Positions 1 through 11,297 of a stretch of DNA of 64,000 nucleotides are shown here, one piece after another. The DNA is taken from positions 496,001 through 560,000 of the forward strand of contig JAWNZC010000300.1 in the NCBI GenBank assembly GCA_035771165.1. The letters run 5' to 3'. The stretch is from Paragorgia papillata (Eukaryota; Cnidaria; Anthozoa; Scleralcyonacea; Coralliidae). The first letter of the stretch is position 1; every line of letters starts with the position of its first letter. Below the pieces are notes generated by a model. It was given only the letters and a program-made list of their open reading frames with translations, made no database searches and was not told the origin of the DNA. The position numbers and the translations under genes are program-made.

Positions 1-480
1 ATTGCCTGAAAGCATTACGAAGGCCATGTTCAGAAACAACTTTTTTCTTCTTCACACGGTACCAGATGAATATTTATCCAGCACAAATCACAATTTGTCC
101 ACTTTCGTTGGTGGATGAAAATTCAACTGGGTTTGTGTAAAAAATTTGAGTGGATACTGTAGGTGGGTCTTATGTGAACATGAGACCTATGGCATGCAAA
201 TTAATTTTCATTCAGAAAAACATTTGTCCAGTCTTGTGTAAATGGGGCCTAAGCTAGTTTATAGTTACCAAGACCCGAACTACTTACATGTAGTTCATTT
301 ATGATACCAGATGATATCTGTTGTTTTTTAACAAAAAAAGTATTCTAGATGTATTAGTAAGAGCAATATAGCCCACAGTGAGTCATTTATTATGAATCAT
401 GCAATGTATACAGTGGTATGGTGGCAAGTTTCAGTCTAGTCCCACCTCCCCCCCAAATAAAGAAACAAAAGAAAAGTCAT
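1..480. repeat. dispersed repeat family, copy A
   Basis: The first 480 bases resemble pieces of 18530-21000: the opening ATTGCCTGAAAGCATTACGA recurs at 18530, the stretch around 110-260 (AACTGGGTTTGTGTAAAAAA, GGGGCCTAAGCTAGTTTATA) recurs at 20630-20765, and the part around 310-400 recurs near 20870-20945 and, more diverged, at 12800-12880. No open frame with protein character is seen. It is an unclassified interspersed repeat; the window begins inside it. Confidence 0.7.
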
Positions 481-859
481 TACTGTATTTGGTGAAACTC
501 AAATGATCACAATTTTTGTCCTCAGATAATTAGCAAACGTGGAAGGAGATATGAGAGTGGAAAATCTTTGTCCATTGATTTTAGAAGAGCTATTGTCGAC
601 AAGCATTAAAAATAACCTTGACTTGACTGAACAGTCTGAACTCATACTTGGCGTCGTGTCAACTATACGGCACGCGGTGCGGTCATCTGCAACCAGCAGT
701 AATTAGTGACTACAGGTGTACTTCATCTCAGCTTTGGTGTAGATTTTTCTTATTGTACCCTTAACATATGACTGCATCACTACGATCTATTCTGGCAAAA
801 GCCCAGAATCTATTATATTAATTTGGAGACCTATAGTTAAGAAAGAAATGGGTTTATTT

Positions 860-1150
860 TGTTAAGTTTTGGCGCCCTTGCTAGTTTTGGCACCTTTGCT
901 ACTTTTGGTGCCCGGTGCCCCTGCTGCAACACCAGGTGGGAGAGGTTGGCCTTGCTTTTGGGGTGCCACTACCTTCTGGATGTTGCTATGTTTGGGGTGC
1001 TGCTACTTTTGGGGTGTCACTACGTTTAGGAAGCTGTTAATTTCGTGGTGCCTCTATTTTTGGGGTGTTGCTACTTTTGGGCTGCTTTTTCTTTTTTTTT
1101 TTTTGGGGGGGGGGGGGGGGTGCCACTACTTTTAGGTGTTGTTACTTTCA
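860..1150. repeat. degenerate tandem repeat, TTTGGGGTGCTGCTAC-like units
   Basis: Imperfect 15-17-base units with TTTTGGGGTG(C/T)(T/C)GCTAC are repeated, ending in T and G homopolymers near 1087-1120. Open frames here are just repeats of Leu/Trp/Phe codons and are not genes. The flank 481-859 holds nothing I recognise. Confidence 0.7.
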
Positions 1151-1254
1151 GGGTGCTGCTAATTTTGGGGTTGTCGAACCGAAACTAGGCTTTAGTCAAA
1201 TGCTTTTAGGATGGTATGGAAAAGTTAATGAGATTCTGATTATGGGGGTCTGTA

Positions 1255-1510
1255 AAGTTTAGAATCATGTCATAATCCTGGTTAAGATCCTGTTAAGTTT
1301 AGGATCCTGTCAGGATCTTGATTAAGATCCTGCATGCAAAGTTCAGGATGTTGTCAGGATCCTGGTTAGGATTCTGTTAGGTTTAGGATTCTGACAGGAT
1401 CCTCAGGATGTTGTCAGGATCCTGGTTAGGATCCTGGTTAGGATCCTGTTTAAGTTAGGATTCTGACACTGGATCCTGTAGGGATCCTACAGGATCCTGT
1501 GTTTAGATTT
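1255..1510. repeat. AGGATCCTG minisatellite
   Basis: About 250 bases of variable units built on (T)AGGATCCTG(GT/TT)(A)AGG, many containing BamHI-type GGATCC palindromes. No coding potential. Confidence 0.75.
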
Positions 1511-3017
1511 CTACCAGGGAAGAGCTTGGCCACGAGTTCTGTATATATACCACATTATATATATAGAAAACTGAATCCATATTATATAAAAATATCACTG
1601 TAATTAGATTTATGGTTTATGAAAATATCATATTTCCTAATATCAACTTTCGCATATTTTGCTTTCGTTATCAATTCTTATTGCGTCAGTTCAAGTCGGG
1701 ACATATCAACAGCTAGGAAGTTTTGTTTCGTAAAGAAAGTTTTCAATCAACATAAAGGTTCTTTTATTCCAAGGCAAAAATTTGTTTGCTGTTCATTCAA
1801 TCTTATAGTGTCTGAGAGAGGAAATCTACATTGAATATCTGTACAAGCCACAACATTCTCATCACCACTGAGACGATCGAATGATCGAGGAAAACGTGCG
1901 GTTTTCTCGAGGAAACGTAGGTTTTCTTATAAAATATATAAATATGTTTCCTTTTAAATATATTGTGATAAGACAGGTTTGTAGCCAAATTTTGTCTATT
2001 TTTATTTAGTCGCACAGCAAATAGTGATGGGGTTTTTTTCTCACTTGGGAACATTCCAGCAAAGCACAATTTATTGGTTATATAATATTTCTGTAAAGAT
2101 AGCCGTTTGTACGAAAATGTCCATTTTCTTTGAATATTGTTTTCTTTTTGTCGACGGCTGTAAAAAGATATACCCTCATGCTATAGATAGAAGTAACTTT
2201 GTTGCCACAAAACTGTCTAAATCAAAGAACAACACTGATCGCTTCGCTTCCTCATTTTATAGTCTGACTTGTCGTTCGTGTGAGCATGCATGTTTTTATT
2301 TTTTCTGGTTTACATGTTTGCTTATTCATTCACTTTACTAAAATCATCGGCAGTTTTATAATATCAATGATTTTAACCAAAAATCTATACTCAAAGAGTT
2401 AAAACATCGCCGCGCGGTTCCTCGAGGATAAGAAGCAATTTGATACAGCAATTCGTGTAAGAAGCCATTTGATACAGCTTATGATTCATAGTCCTCACGT
2501 CACATTTCTGTTGTTCTCAAAATGTTGAAAGGTGTTGAACGCATTTGGCCACATTTCATTCAAAACAGAGACATGCGCGGGCCATGCGGGATATTGTCAG
2601 GGTGAGAGCCTGGGCCAAGTAAGTCGTACTTGAAAAAATGGCCAAAGTAGATGTGTCAGCCGTAGAAAATGGCCGCCCGTGTTTTTATACACTGTAGCCT
2701 CATCCAAACACGAGAGTGAGTTGGGAGAATTCAAAAGTTTATATGAGGAGTGAGTTGAAGAAATTTGCAATTGCAATTTGTATGTAAATACAATATGTGC
2801 AACCAAACAGTTTGGTGAAAATTTTTCAGTTTGGTGAAAATGGAGACTTTCGAAAATGCTGATTCGGCATTTTCGTGCATGGGCGGAAAGGTAAAACTGA
2901 ATAAAACGTCTTTCGACAAAGCGTTTAATAAAACGTCTTTCGACAAAGTGTTTTTGCATGAAAACTTCTACTTGTGGAGAGGGCCTAATTATTTCATAAT
3001 TTTTTTCTATTTTATGT
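1511..3017. other. no gene seen
   Basis: AT-rich intergenic DNA. A small inverted pair (GAAAACGTGCGGTTTTC, about 1888-1926) and a 34-base local duplication (AATAAAACGTCTTTCGACAAA-type, about 2900-2950) are visible. The short open frames start on non-ATG codons and have no family features. Confidence 0.6.
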
Positions 3018-3132
3018 TAACTCTCTCATCCAGAGGCTCGAAGGCGTGCGGGCGAGAGCTGAAGACGCGATTGCCCGTGCACCTGCAACTAACCAGAATA
3101 ATTAATAGAAGCCTCTGAGGAGGAGAGAGTTA
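3018..3132. mobile_element. small inverted-repeat element (MITE)
   Basis: It starts TAACTCTCTCATCCAGAGGC and ends with the near reverse complement GCCTCTGAGGAGGAGAGAGT plus TA. It is 115 bp, non-coding, and I find no clean target duplication. 3133-3769 holds nothing recognisable. Confidence 0.6.
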
Positions 3133-3769
3133 TGTAAATGAGTACAAATGACTTTATGAGATTATTCATTGAATATCTATTTCTGTTTCTCTCCAACTTT
3201 CTCGTTCTTCTTTCCTTTTTCGTGCTCCTCCTCTTTCATTACTTCCACCACCAGAAGATAGTGGCTCTGTAATCATGGATGAAGAACTGGAAATTGAAGT
3301 GGTAAGAATTTTGAATCAATATAACAGTGAAGAATGGTCTCATGAAATTAGCAGTATTGATAAGTGTTTCTGAGTGATCCGGTATTTGCTGCATGTATAA
3401 CGTAAAAAGTGGTTGCCCCGCTGATCTCATTATATCTGGGTTACTCATCTATATTATACTCATCGGTAAGCATTTTGAAGTCACTGGCGGCTACCAACCT
3501 TTCTTCTCTTCTGAAGCTAAACATTTATAATTCCATCACAAAACTTATTAAGCCTCTAACATTTCGGGGCCGGCTCAAGGTAAAATTGCATGTGGTCAAA
3601 CAGCGTCTTTTATATGTTCTAGGTTTCATTAGAATGTCAAATTTACAAAAAGTCTCTAATTAAGTTCAAACCCTTTGGGATTAACGTGTCTAAGGTATAT
3701 GCCCCTAAACCCTATTTTTCTGTAGGCCTATTAACAGTTTTATCAATTATCCTAACTCTTACATCGAAT

Positions 3770-4797
3770 CAACCTCGTACCCAGGGCCCTCTCTGCTTTC
3801 AAAATGGCGCGAGGAGAAGACCCTGGCAAAGGCTGGTCACGTGATTCCAAAATACTCCAAGATTCTTGGAGTATTTGGTCACGTGGATAATTTGAGCTTC
3901 GCCCGTCCTGGGGGGAGCGGTTGATTCGGTTCTTATAAACGTCAAGGTTGTTGCATGTTCGGTAACGTTAAATTCGAGCGGTAAATTAGATATATTTCAA
4001 AATTTACGACATTTGCTGGATAATTCATATTTGTTGCCGTCAATCGCCAGAAATGAAGCCGAAGGCGACGAACGATCATAAACTGATAAACAGAAACCCG
4101 CTCTGCGAGTCTACGGTTTAATACAGGTACTGATACATACACTAAAAATATACGAATGCTGTTGATTGTTGGAAGTATATTTACCGTCCAGTATAGCACA
4201 TTTATGTTTCTTGTCCACACGTTTTGGATTTGTGGAATTTTAATTGTTGTATCTGTCGATTTATACTCAAACGGCATATTCGAATCGAATCTGCTGTCCT
4301 CGACTCCTCGTTGACTTTGAGGTTGTACTTTAATACAAAAATATTCGATCCACAACAATTCTTCGATCGACGAACATTTATATAGATCAGCACTGAATAC
4401 TTTGACTTTGTATATTTCTAAACTTTTTAAATTAGATTCGGAAAGTCCAGAAACCGAAATATTAATAAACACTTCTTGCTTGCATAATAAAGCAATATGT
4501 TGTAGTGTAGACGCTTCTTACTAAACACGGTCATTAACTGATTTGGTAAACTTTTTAAGAGAATGTCTTGTTATTTGTACGATTTGGTTATTCTTGAGTT
4601 CCTAAATAGTTCGCTGAATAATTTTACGTACGCAAGCCAACTATACGCTGTTTATCAGTGACTGTACCGCGCCCCCCGGTACAGTGTGAGTCACTCATCA
4701 AAATATTCCAAAATTATTGGTGTCACGTGACCAGCCTTTGCCAGGGTCTTCTCCTCGCGCCATTTTGAAAGCAGAGAGGGCCCTGGGTACGAGGTTG
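3770..4797. mobile_element. Mutator-like terminal-inverted-repeat element, 9-bp TSD
   Basis: The ends are CAACCTCGTACCCAGGGCCC and its reverse complement, and the terminal inverted repeat extends for about 75 bases, including AATGGCGCGAGGAGAAGACC. It is flanked by identical 9-bp duplications ACATCGAAT (3761-3769 and 4798-4806). A 9-bp duplication with long TIRs is typical of the Mutator superfamily (family knowledge). The interior has one open frame on the minus strand (3942-4472) but it starts on GTG and shows no transposase feature, so I treat the element as non-autonomous. Confidence 0.85.
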
Positions 4798-4949
4798 ACA
4801 TCGAATAAGCATTTATGCATGGCCTTCCCCCAAACAAGCATACACGATGTACGATTGCTCGACATGCTTTTCTGTAACTGATCGCGCTCGCATTTTGAAA
4901 TCGCGAGCGTTGTATAAGATAAAATAGCAGACGAATCTCGTTTTCTATC

Positions 4950-5125
4950 ACGTTGCTCTCTGACGAAAGGCCTTCGCTCGAAACTTTAGTCTCCTGGTAG
5001 TATTTCCAACCTTACTATGTTTTGATTTGTGTTTCAGCACTGCCTACGCAGCACACTACTTTGATTATACACTACTACATGGACGTTTTTATCATAAGTT
5101 GTGATCGGACAGGCCAGTAAAATCC
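4950..5125. repeat. dispersed repeat shared with 17930-18060
   Basis: CTGCCTACGCAGCACACTAC occurs at about 5040-5060 and again at 18030-18050, preceded in both by a GGCCTTCGCTC stretch about 60-70 bases upstream. The two sites are therefore copies of one interspersed family. Its class is not evident. 5126-5834 holds nothing recognisable. Confidence 0.65.
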
Positions 5126-5834
5126 TATTTGCGGTCATCCGCGTTTCCTGTAGCTGAAGCTCAGCCTTGCCCTCGGACTTAAATTAATAAAACAGACCCA
5201 TTTATCTCTAAGACGAAGTAAAGATTTTTTTGGTATTTAAATTCCTACATTTAAAATTCCCTACGCGGATCTCATGCAGGATCTGGTGGAAGCCATGCAC
5301 TATACAATTAAAGCGACAGCGGTAGTGTGAAGTTGTATCGCTGTATCGTGTATCGCTTTTTCGTGTTAGCCGCTAAAAGGTTTGATCAGTTTATGCTTTG
5401 AAATGGAATAAAAAATTTTATAAATACCTTATATTTTTCTCTTACAATTTACTTGGTAAAAAGACTGATCGATATCAAATAAAATACCCATGAGCTGTCA
5501 GATAAAACCCAAAATATTCCTGATACAAAGGCTATTTTTCGGAATTTAAAAAAAATATATACCAAGCAGCTTTCTATACGCGGCCAATGATATGGCAAAA
5601 CATGATCTATAATCGCTGGGGTGGCTGTTCACTATAATTGCAAATACTTTTCACTATTTTTTATTCTTTTTACCTAATTTTTCTTCTTTAATTCAACAAA
5701 GACGAAACAAGTTTCAGCATACTAGCTTTTCATGTTGCTTGCTTATCACCTTGTGTACAAACGTTATAATATCAAGGCGTTGGATCACCAAAGTGTTAGA
5801 AGGAGAAGTGTGATTACTCCACTTCATTCACTTC

Positions 5835-6001
5835 GCTTTACTTTACTTTACTTTACTTTACTTTACTTTACTTTACTTTACTTTACTTTACTTTACTTTA
5901 CTTTACTTTACTTTACTTTACTTTACTTTACTTTACTTTACTTTACTTTACTTTACTTTACTTTACTTTACTTTACTTTACTTTACTTTACTTTACTTTA
6001 C
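5835..6001. repeat. (CTTTA)n microsatellite
   Basis: About 33 nearly perfect CTTTA units, followed by a degenerate ACTTCATTC-type tail to about 6115 and a (TA)n tract at 6121-6149. Open frames here are artefacts of the 5-mer. Confidence 0.95.
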
Positions 6002-6117
6002 TCCATCCAATTCGTTCATCTTGCTTTACTTTACTTCATTCCACTTCATTCATCCCACTTTACTTTACTTCACTCCACTTTATTCACGTCACTTCACTTT
6101 ACTTCACTATACTTCAG

Positions 6118-6148
<31 letters not shown>

Positions 6149-6964
6149 CAAGTGTAATGGCAAAGGATTCACTACAAGTCAAATATTTTGGATAATCGCC
6201 TTTGATCGATTGATTATATGTTTTACTTTTACTTTAGAAAGTTGCCACCACACCTGGAGTCTCGTCATGTTTGGTCGACAATCCCAGATATAGCTATTCT
6301 AAGGTATGTCTAACCAGAAAGCGGAATAAATACTCGCAGACAAAGTATATCATTGTTAGCACAACTATATATATTCTTACACTAATTATATTATTAATAA
6401 TATTTCAATCAATTTTACTTATTCTTGATTGGCTTTCGACATCAGAATTAAGCTTTTTTTGTTGTCATCGAGAGGTAAGTTTGTAAGTTAACAAAGCACA
6501 GGTGCCACGAGTTGTATGACAATATAATGCACAGTACCCCAAAATGACTTTTTAACGAAAATAATTTGAAAAGACTTTACATAAACAAACGGATTTTTCT
6601 ATTTAAATTCTAATTTGCTTGTTACTTAATGTAGTTGAGTAATCAGCAGTATAGATATATACACGTCTCGACGTGCCTATTTTTCCCGCACATGTTGGAC
6701 GTTCCAATCAACAAGTTTTCCACTATCGTGTATGGGTACTTGATTTCCGTATCGAATGGCTATATACCCAGGATTAGTGTAACGCACCGTTAGGAAAGCA
6801 CAGATGACACGCTATAGGCAATGCCTTTTACTGCTGAGGATCAATATTCAACTCGGTTAGGTTTAGTGAATCATGAAGTTTACTCATTCGTGAAAATCCT
6901 GTAGTAAAAAGGTAGCCCAGATTACTGCAGAAAACAACACGTGTTTTCTTCTCGGCTTCGCCTC

Positions 6965-6966
<2 letters not shown>

Positions 6967-7047
<81 letters not shown>
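6967..7047. repeat. (TA)n microsatellite
   Basis: About 40 TA dinucleotides, 240 bases upstream of the protease exon. 6150-6966 contains no recognisable gene. An upstream exon of the protease gene could lie there but I cannot identify it. Confidence 0.95.
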
Positions 7048-7050
<3 letters not shown>

Positions 7051-7284
7051 AGCTGTCCACAGTTGCTGATGGTGAGCTAGACACTGCATTTATTATTTTT
7101 ATTTCACCGTCCAAACCGCAGCGCAGAGACTGACTGTACTGCGACAAGTCTTCATCCTGCACAGTTTTCCACCTTTTCGAGTTGCTATATTATAGACCAT
7201 GTCTATACGCAACACTTTATTTTTTTATCATTCATATATATGGTTGGACACATGCCGACTTCTCTAGTTCATTTGTTTTTATAG

Positions 7285-9009
7285 CGGGAAATCGATGAGA
7301 AGACCTTTCATCTTGTGAAAGCGCGTTCTTTGGCCCTACAGTTTATGGCCGCTAATCCCACCTGCGTCAGAGCCATTCCATACAGCGAAGACGACAACAA
7401 CAAACGTATGACGATGTGCCTGTATATGCATACCGGTTGCAAAGGCATCACAGCAGCTCTTCGTAAACGAGCAACAGAAATGCTTGTTGGCTACACCTTG
7501 GAGTTTGTCGACCTTGAACGTAGACCACTGGTTGAAAATGTTGTCCTGCTGCCTTCCAGTGAAAAGACAAAAACAGAGGAAATGTCAAAGTTAGCTGAAA
7601 TCATTGACGAAAACCTTGGCGTTTTTGAAAACCGTTTGAATGTGACTGCGGTTCAGCCATCTTATAGAATTGTCAATGCACAGGAAACAAGTGACTTGTG
7701 CGTTACAGTATTCGTGCTAGGAAAAGGTAAAATTCCAATCGGTGAATCCGACTTCTCAGAAGTTGAGCAGCTCAGTGGATATCCATACGACATTGTCGAG
7801 GGATACGGCATACCGACTTCATCGCCATTTAGGTCTAAGGCCTTTCCCCTACGTTCGGGTGTAGGAATAGGTGTCAAAGATCAGCATGAAGGCACTGGAA
7901 CGTTGGGAGCATTCGTTGAAGATGAGGACGGCAACCGTTATATACTCTCGTGTGAACACGTATTACGGCCCATTCTACCTGAAATAAGTGACAAGATTGT
8001 GCAGCCAAGTGAAGAAGATCATAGAGAAAACGTTAACCAATGTAAATGCGAGATCGACACAAAGAGCCAAAATCTGGAATCTATCAGAGAAAAACTAGCC
8101 TATTCGGATAAGGATGGAAGTGCGAAATTACAAATGTATGAGACACGTGCTAAAACACTTGAAGAGGAACTCAAGTTAAAAAAAAGCGAATTAAAAACCA
8201 TTAACGACGAATATAACGTCAAAAACCAAATGCCAAGAGAAATCGCAACATACCGCTGCGGTGTACTTGGAAACGTAAAAAAAGAAATTTCTACAGATGT
8301 TACAAAGGAATTTTGGGTCGATGCAGCGGTAGCTGACCTATACCCCAGAGAGGAGGAGGGAATTCAAGTGCTGGGTTTTCTGGATGAAATGCCAAAAATG
8401 GATGAAATTATTCCCATACGCAACTTTGAGAAGGATGATGTCGACAACATCAGGTTTATGAAATATGGTCGCACAACCGGATACACTGACCTTGGCAAGC
8501 TCCGACAAGGACATTTTCATGAAAATCATGCTGGGTTTAGAGCAGAGACATGTTTTGGTATATTTACAAACACTCACTTTGAAACGTACTGCACACGTTG
8601 CTCTCCCGTAATGCATGGACAAATGATCGAGGCGAGTAAGGTCGGCACAGACAAAATTACCTGCGCAAAGTGCAAAACTGAATTTCTAAAACGGGAAGAG
8701 ATAGATGAGCTTTGGGCCAAAAACTGCTTTGCCATACAAAAGAAGAAGAAGCTATTCTCAGATGAGGGTGATTCCGGAGCACTGGTATATGATAAACATT
8801 GTAAGCGGCGTGATAAGCATAAGCATGATGACCATTGCCCCATGGTTAACCGTGCCTGGGGAATAATTACGGGAATGTTTGACACTGGTAACAATTACCT
8901 TTCGATAGCGATTTCCTTAGAAGTTGTTTTGGAAGCCTTGGGAGAAGAGTTGGGCAAGACGGGCGAGACTGGCAAGACTCTACGATTATGGTGTCCCGAA
9001 GAGACTTAA
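7285..9009 (+). CDS. serine protease-like protein, main coding exon
   Basis: A long open frame ends at TAA 9009. The frame opens after TAG 7282-7284, which doubles as a splice-acceptor-like TTTTTATAG, so I infer that a 5' exon lies upstream; in-frame GTG 7315 is not a plausible animal start and the first in-frame ATG is within ATGGCCGCTAAT, about 7345. Numbering residues from 7315, the trypsin-fold triad can be placed as His215 in SCEHVL, Asp336 in FWVDAAVADL and Ser487 in DEGDSGALV. Between His and Asp lies a charged coiled-coil segment (about 240-305). Between Asp and Ser are two CxxC pairs (C426/C429 and C450/C453) that look like a zinc ribbon. The closest family I can suggest is the intracellular NAL1-like trypsin fold, because of the (S/T)CEHV and GDSGA motifs. 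There is no signal peptide in the visible part. A polyadenylation signal follows at 9124. The proteolytic activity is inference. Confidence 0.85.
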   Translation, partial: REIDEKTFHLVKARSLALQFMAANPTCVRAIPYSEDDNNKRMTMCLYMHTGCKGITAALRKRATEMLVGYTLEFVDLERRPLVENVVLLPSSEKTKTEEMSKLAEIIDENLGVFENRLNVTAVQPSYRIVNAQETSDLCVTVFVLGKGKIPIGESDFSEVEQLSGYPYDIVEGYGIPTSSPFRSKAFPLRSGVGIGVKDQHEGTGTLGAFVEDEDGNRYILSCEHVLRPILPEISDKIVQPSEEDHRENVNQCKCEIDTKSQNLESIREKLAYSDKDGSAKLQMYETRAKTLEEELKLKKSELKTINDEYNVKNQMPREIATYRCGVLGNVKKEISTDVTKEFWVDAAVADLYPREEEGIQVLGFLDEMPKMDEIIPIRNFEKDDVDNIRFMKYGRTTGYTDLGKLRQGHFHENHAGFRAETCFGIFTNTHFETYCTRCSPVMHGQMIEASKVGTDKITCAKCKTEFLKREEIDELWAKNCFAIQKKKKLFSDEGDSGALVYDKHCKRRDKHKHDDHCPMVNRAWGIITGMFDTGNNYLSIAISLEVVLEALGEELGKTGETGKTLRLWCPEET

Positions 9010-9123
9010 GAACAGATTATAGATTATATATTATTGTTGAGACGATTTCGGATATTTTAATCCATATCCGCGTTAATTGTATATACTTAATGTTGATATA
9101 CTTAATGTTGTTAATATATTGTA

Positions 9124-9129
9124 AATAAA
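9124..9129 (+). promoter_or_regulatory. polyadenylation signal AATAAA
   Basis: Canonical hexamer 115 bases after the protease stop codon, on the same strand and with a GT-rich stretch (GTGGTGGTTGTG) about 25 bases downstream. 9130-10504 holds no gene that I can see. Confidence 0.7.
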
Positions 9130-10687
9130 ATTCAGTTGATATTCGGTTACAACTCGTGGTGGTTGTGATTTCGGAGGGAAGCGTTTCGCTAAAGCTTTCT
9201 TTAAAATGCGAAGTTTAAACGTTACGAAAAAGTAAACCTTTTTTTTTTAACCGTTTGCATTTGGTCCTTTTGAGGCGGATCGGGAAGAATTTATATAGGA
9301 TTGGATTACTGTCGAAGACAACACGTCTCATTGATCAAGAATGGGTGTCCGCGCAGACCTGGAAGAAGTGGCATCTCGGGATCCTGGATCCCGAGGAACG
9401 ACATTTGCAGATTTGCTAAGATTGCGGAACATTTTGGGTAGTTCACACGTACTTTAAGGGCGAATTTTGAGAAATCATATTCAGTTATCTGTCATTTGAA
9501 ATTGTGATGTGTTCCTATTTAGTGTTCTGTCTGTTACATAAATAACGTACAGTTGTACATGGCCTTATGCTGTGAGGAACGTATTTGGTCTGAAACCTCC
9601 TTTAATCTTTATATATGCAGGGAAGAACCTTAATTGTACTGTCACGAACATGGAAATCAGGAAATTCAGCTTGGAACTTCACTTGTGTTGTTAGTGTTAG
9701 TGTGCTTATGCACTGAGGAACGTTCAGTTCCTCACAACACAATGGACAACAAAATTAAATTAGATGGCGTCTCAATATAGATACAATAGGGAAATATACG
9801 CATCAACAAATCAGCGATATAATATATACTGTAAAATGTTAACAATAGTAAGTAAAACGCGATACTGATAGGTAGACACAACTTACTGAACTTTATTCTT
9901 TAATGAAATTGAGGCTAACAATTAACAGTTGACAACATGAACTTGTGGCTCCTTTTCATGAATGAAAATCAGCAATTATATAAGTAGCTACTTTACAGTT
10001 TACACTCGCCGCTGCACGAAACTGTTGCATTTAATTATACGAATTGAAAAATCAATTTAAAGAGCTAGTAAATGTAATAAACTAACCTCTTGAAATTTCG
10101 AAAGCCTTGTTGAATCTAGCGTTGCGGGCCGTCGCAAGAGATGCAGTGTGATAATTTCCACACTTTCTTTGAATAGAAGTTCAAACTAACCAGAATAATT
10201 TTTGAATTTCGCATACTGTAAAATTCAAAATCACTCTTGAATGATGATTGTAAAAATAGAATCCCCTCAAATTCGCAGCTCGTCGATCGGATTAAATGAC
10301 GGAAGACTTTCGTAGAAGTTCAGAATTGTTCCTTCAGTACATAGGCGTAGCAGCCCAAGTCGGTTTGGGGGGCAGAGATTTTTGTCCGAAAGATTTAGGG
10401 TTAAATATTGATTTTTAAGTCGTGTTTTTCAGTCTTAGCTTAACGTATGAATTTTTTTGAACACTTCACGGCAATACATGTCAAAATTCGTAGCAGAAAG
10501 TGCCCAGGGCCGTAGATAGGGGGGGCAGCAGGGGCAACTCCCCCCCCCCCGAGAAAATCCAAAATATGATTTTTATAATGTTGATTATTATTTTTTATTG
10601 GTATTCAGACAGTATATAGTTAATAATTGCGCAACAACATCACATTTGTACCCAGAGTCACAGAATAAAGAACTAACTAGTCGTTTA

Positions 10688-11297
10688 CAGGGCTCAAAAT
10701 AACGGCCGGTCACCGGTCAATTACCGGCAAAATTTGTATAACGCTGGTCATTTTGACCGGTCATATTAACTTGCAATTAATTTTATTACTTCCCTTTGAA
10801 GGAACTTAAAATGATTGTTGTTGTGCTGTTGTAGACCCGTTTCATAATGTCTGATATATATTGAAGTGAACTATGCATGCATTTCCTTTTTATGACAAAC
10901 GTTCATATCAGTACTAGCTTATATGTATAGCGTAGAATATACTTTACATGTTTTGTGTTGTGTTGTGTTGTGTTGTGTTGTGTTGTGTTGTGTTGTGTTG
11001 TGTTGTGTTGTGTTGTGTTGTGTTGTGTTGTGTTGTGTTGTGTTGTGTTGTGTTGTGCTGTGTTGTGTTTGTTTGTTTTTGTTGGGTTTTTGTTTTGTTT
11101 TGTTTTGTTTTGTTTTGTTTTGTTTTGTTTTGTTTTGCTTTGTTTTGGGTTTGTTTTTTGTTGGGTTTTTTTTTTTTTTTGGGGGGGGGGGCGGCCGTCG
11201 TGAAATTTGACCGGTCAAAAATCGCCTTTGACCGGTCACAATTGGAACTGACCAGTCACCATGACCGGCGTAACATGAAACGTTATTTTGAGCCCTG
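10688..11297. mobile_element. nested hAT-like element with ~5-bp TSD
   Basis: The termini are CAGGGCTCAAAATAACG and CGTTATTTTGAGCCCTG. The left flank ends GTTTA and the right flank begins GTTA(A). The diverged duplicate at 11760-11790 has the uninterrupted site (AGTCGTTTAATTAATATC), which proves the insertion and its borders. The interior carries TTTGACCGGTCA-like repeats and two microsatellites. Confidence 0.85.
10955..11155 (+). repeat. (GTGTT)n and (GTTTT)n microsatellites
   Basis: About 22 GTGTT units (10955-11068) are followed by about 14 GTTTT units (11083-11155) and then T and G homopolymers. All the long open frames over this tract, on both strands, are repeat artefacts. Confidence 0.95.

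Noticed and set aside
869..1262. Frames rich in Leu, Trp and Gly
   Set aside because: Translation of a degenerate TTTGGGGTGCTGC repeat, with a non-ATG start.
3942..4472. 176-codon open frame on the minus strand inside the Mutator-like element
   Set aside because: Starts on GTG, has no conserved motif, and its composition looks like translated AT-rich non-coding DNA.
5732..6157. 141-codon frame rich in LLYFT repeats
   Set aside because: Translation of the (CTTTA)n microsatellite.
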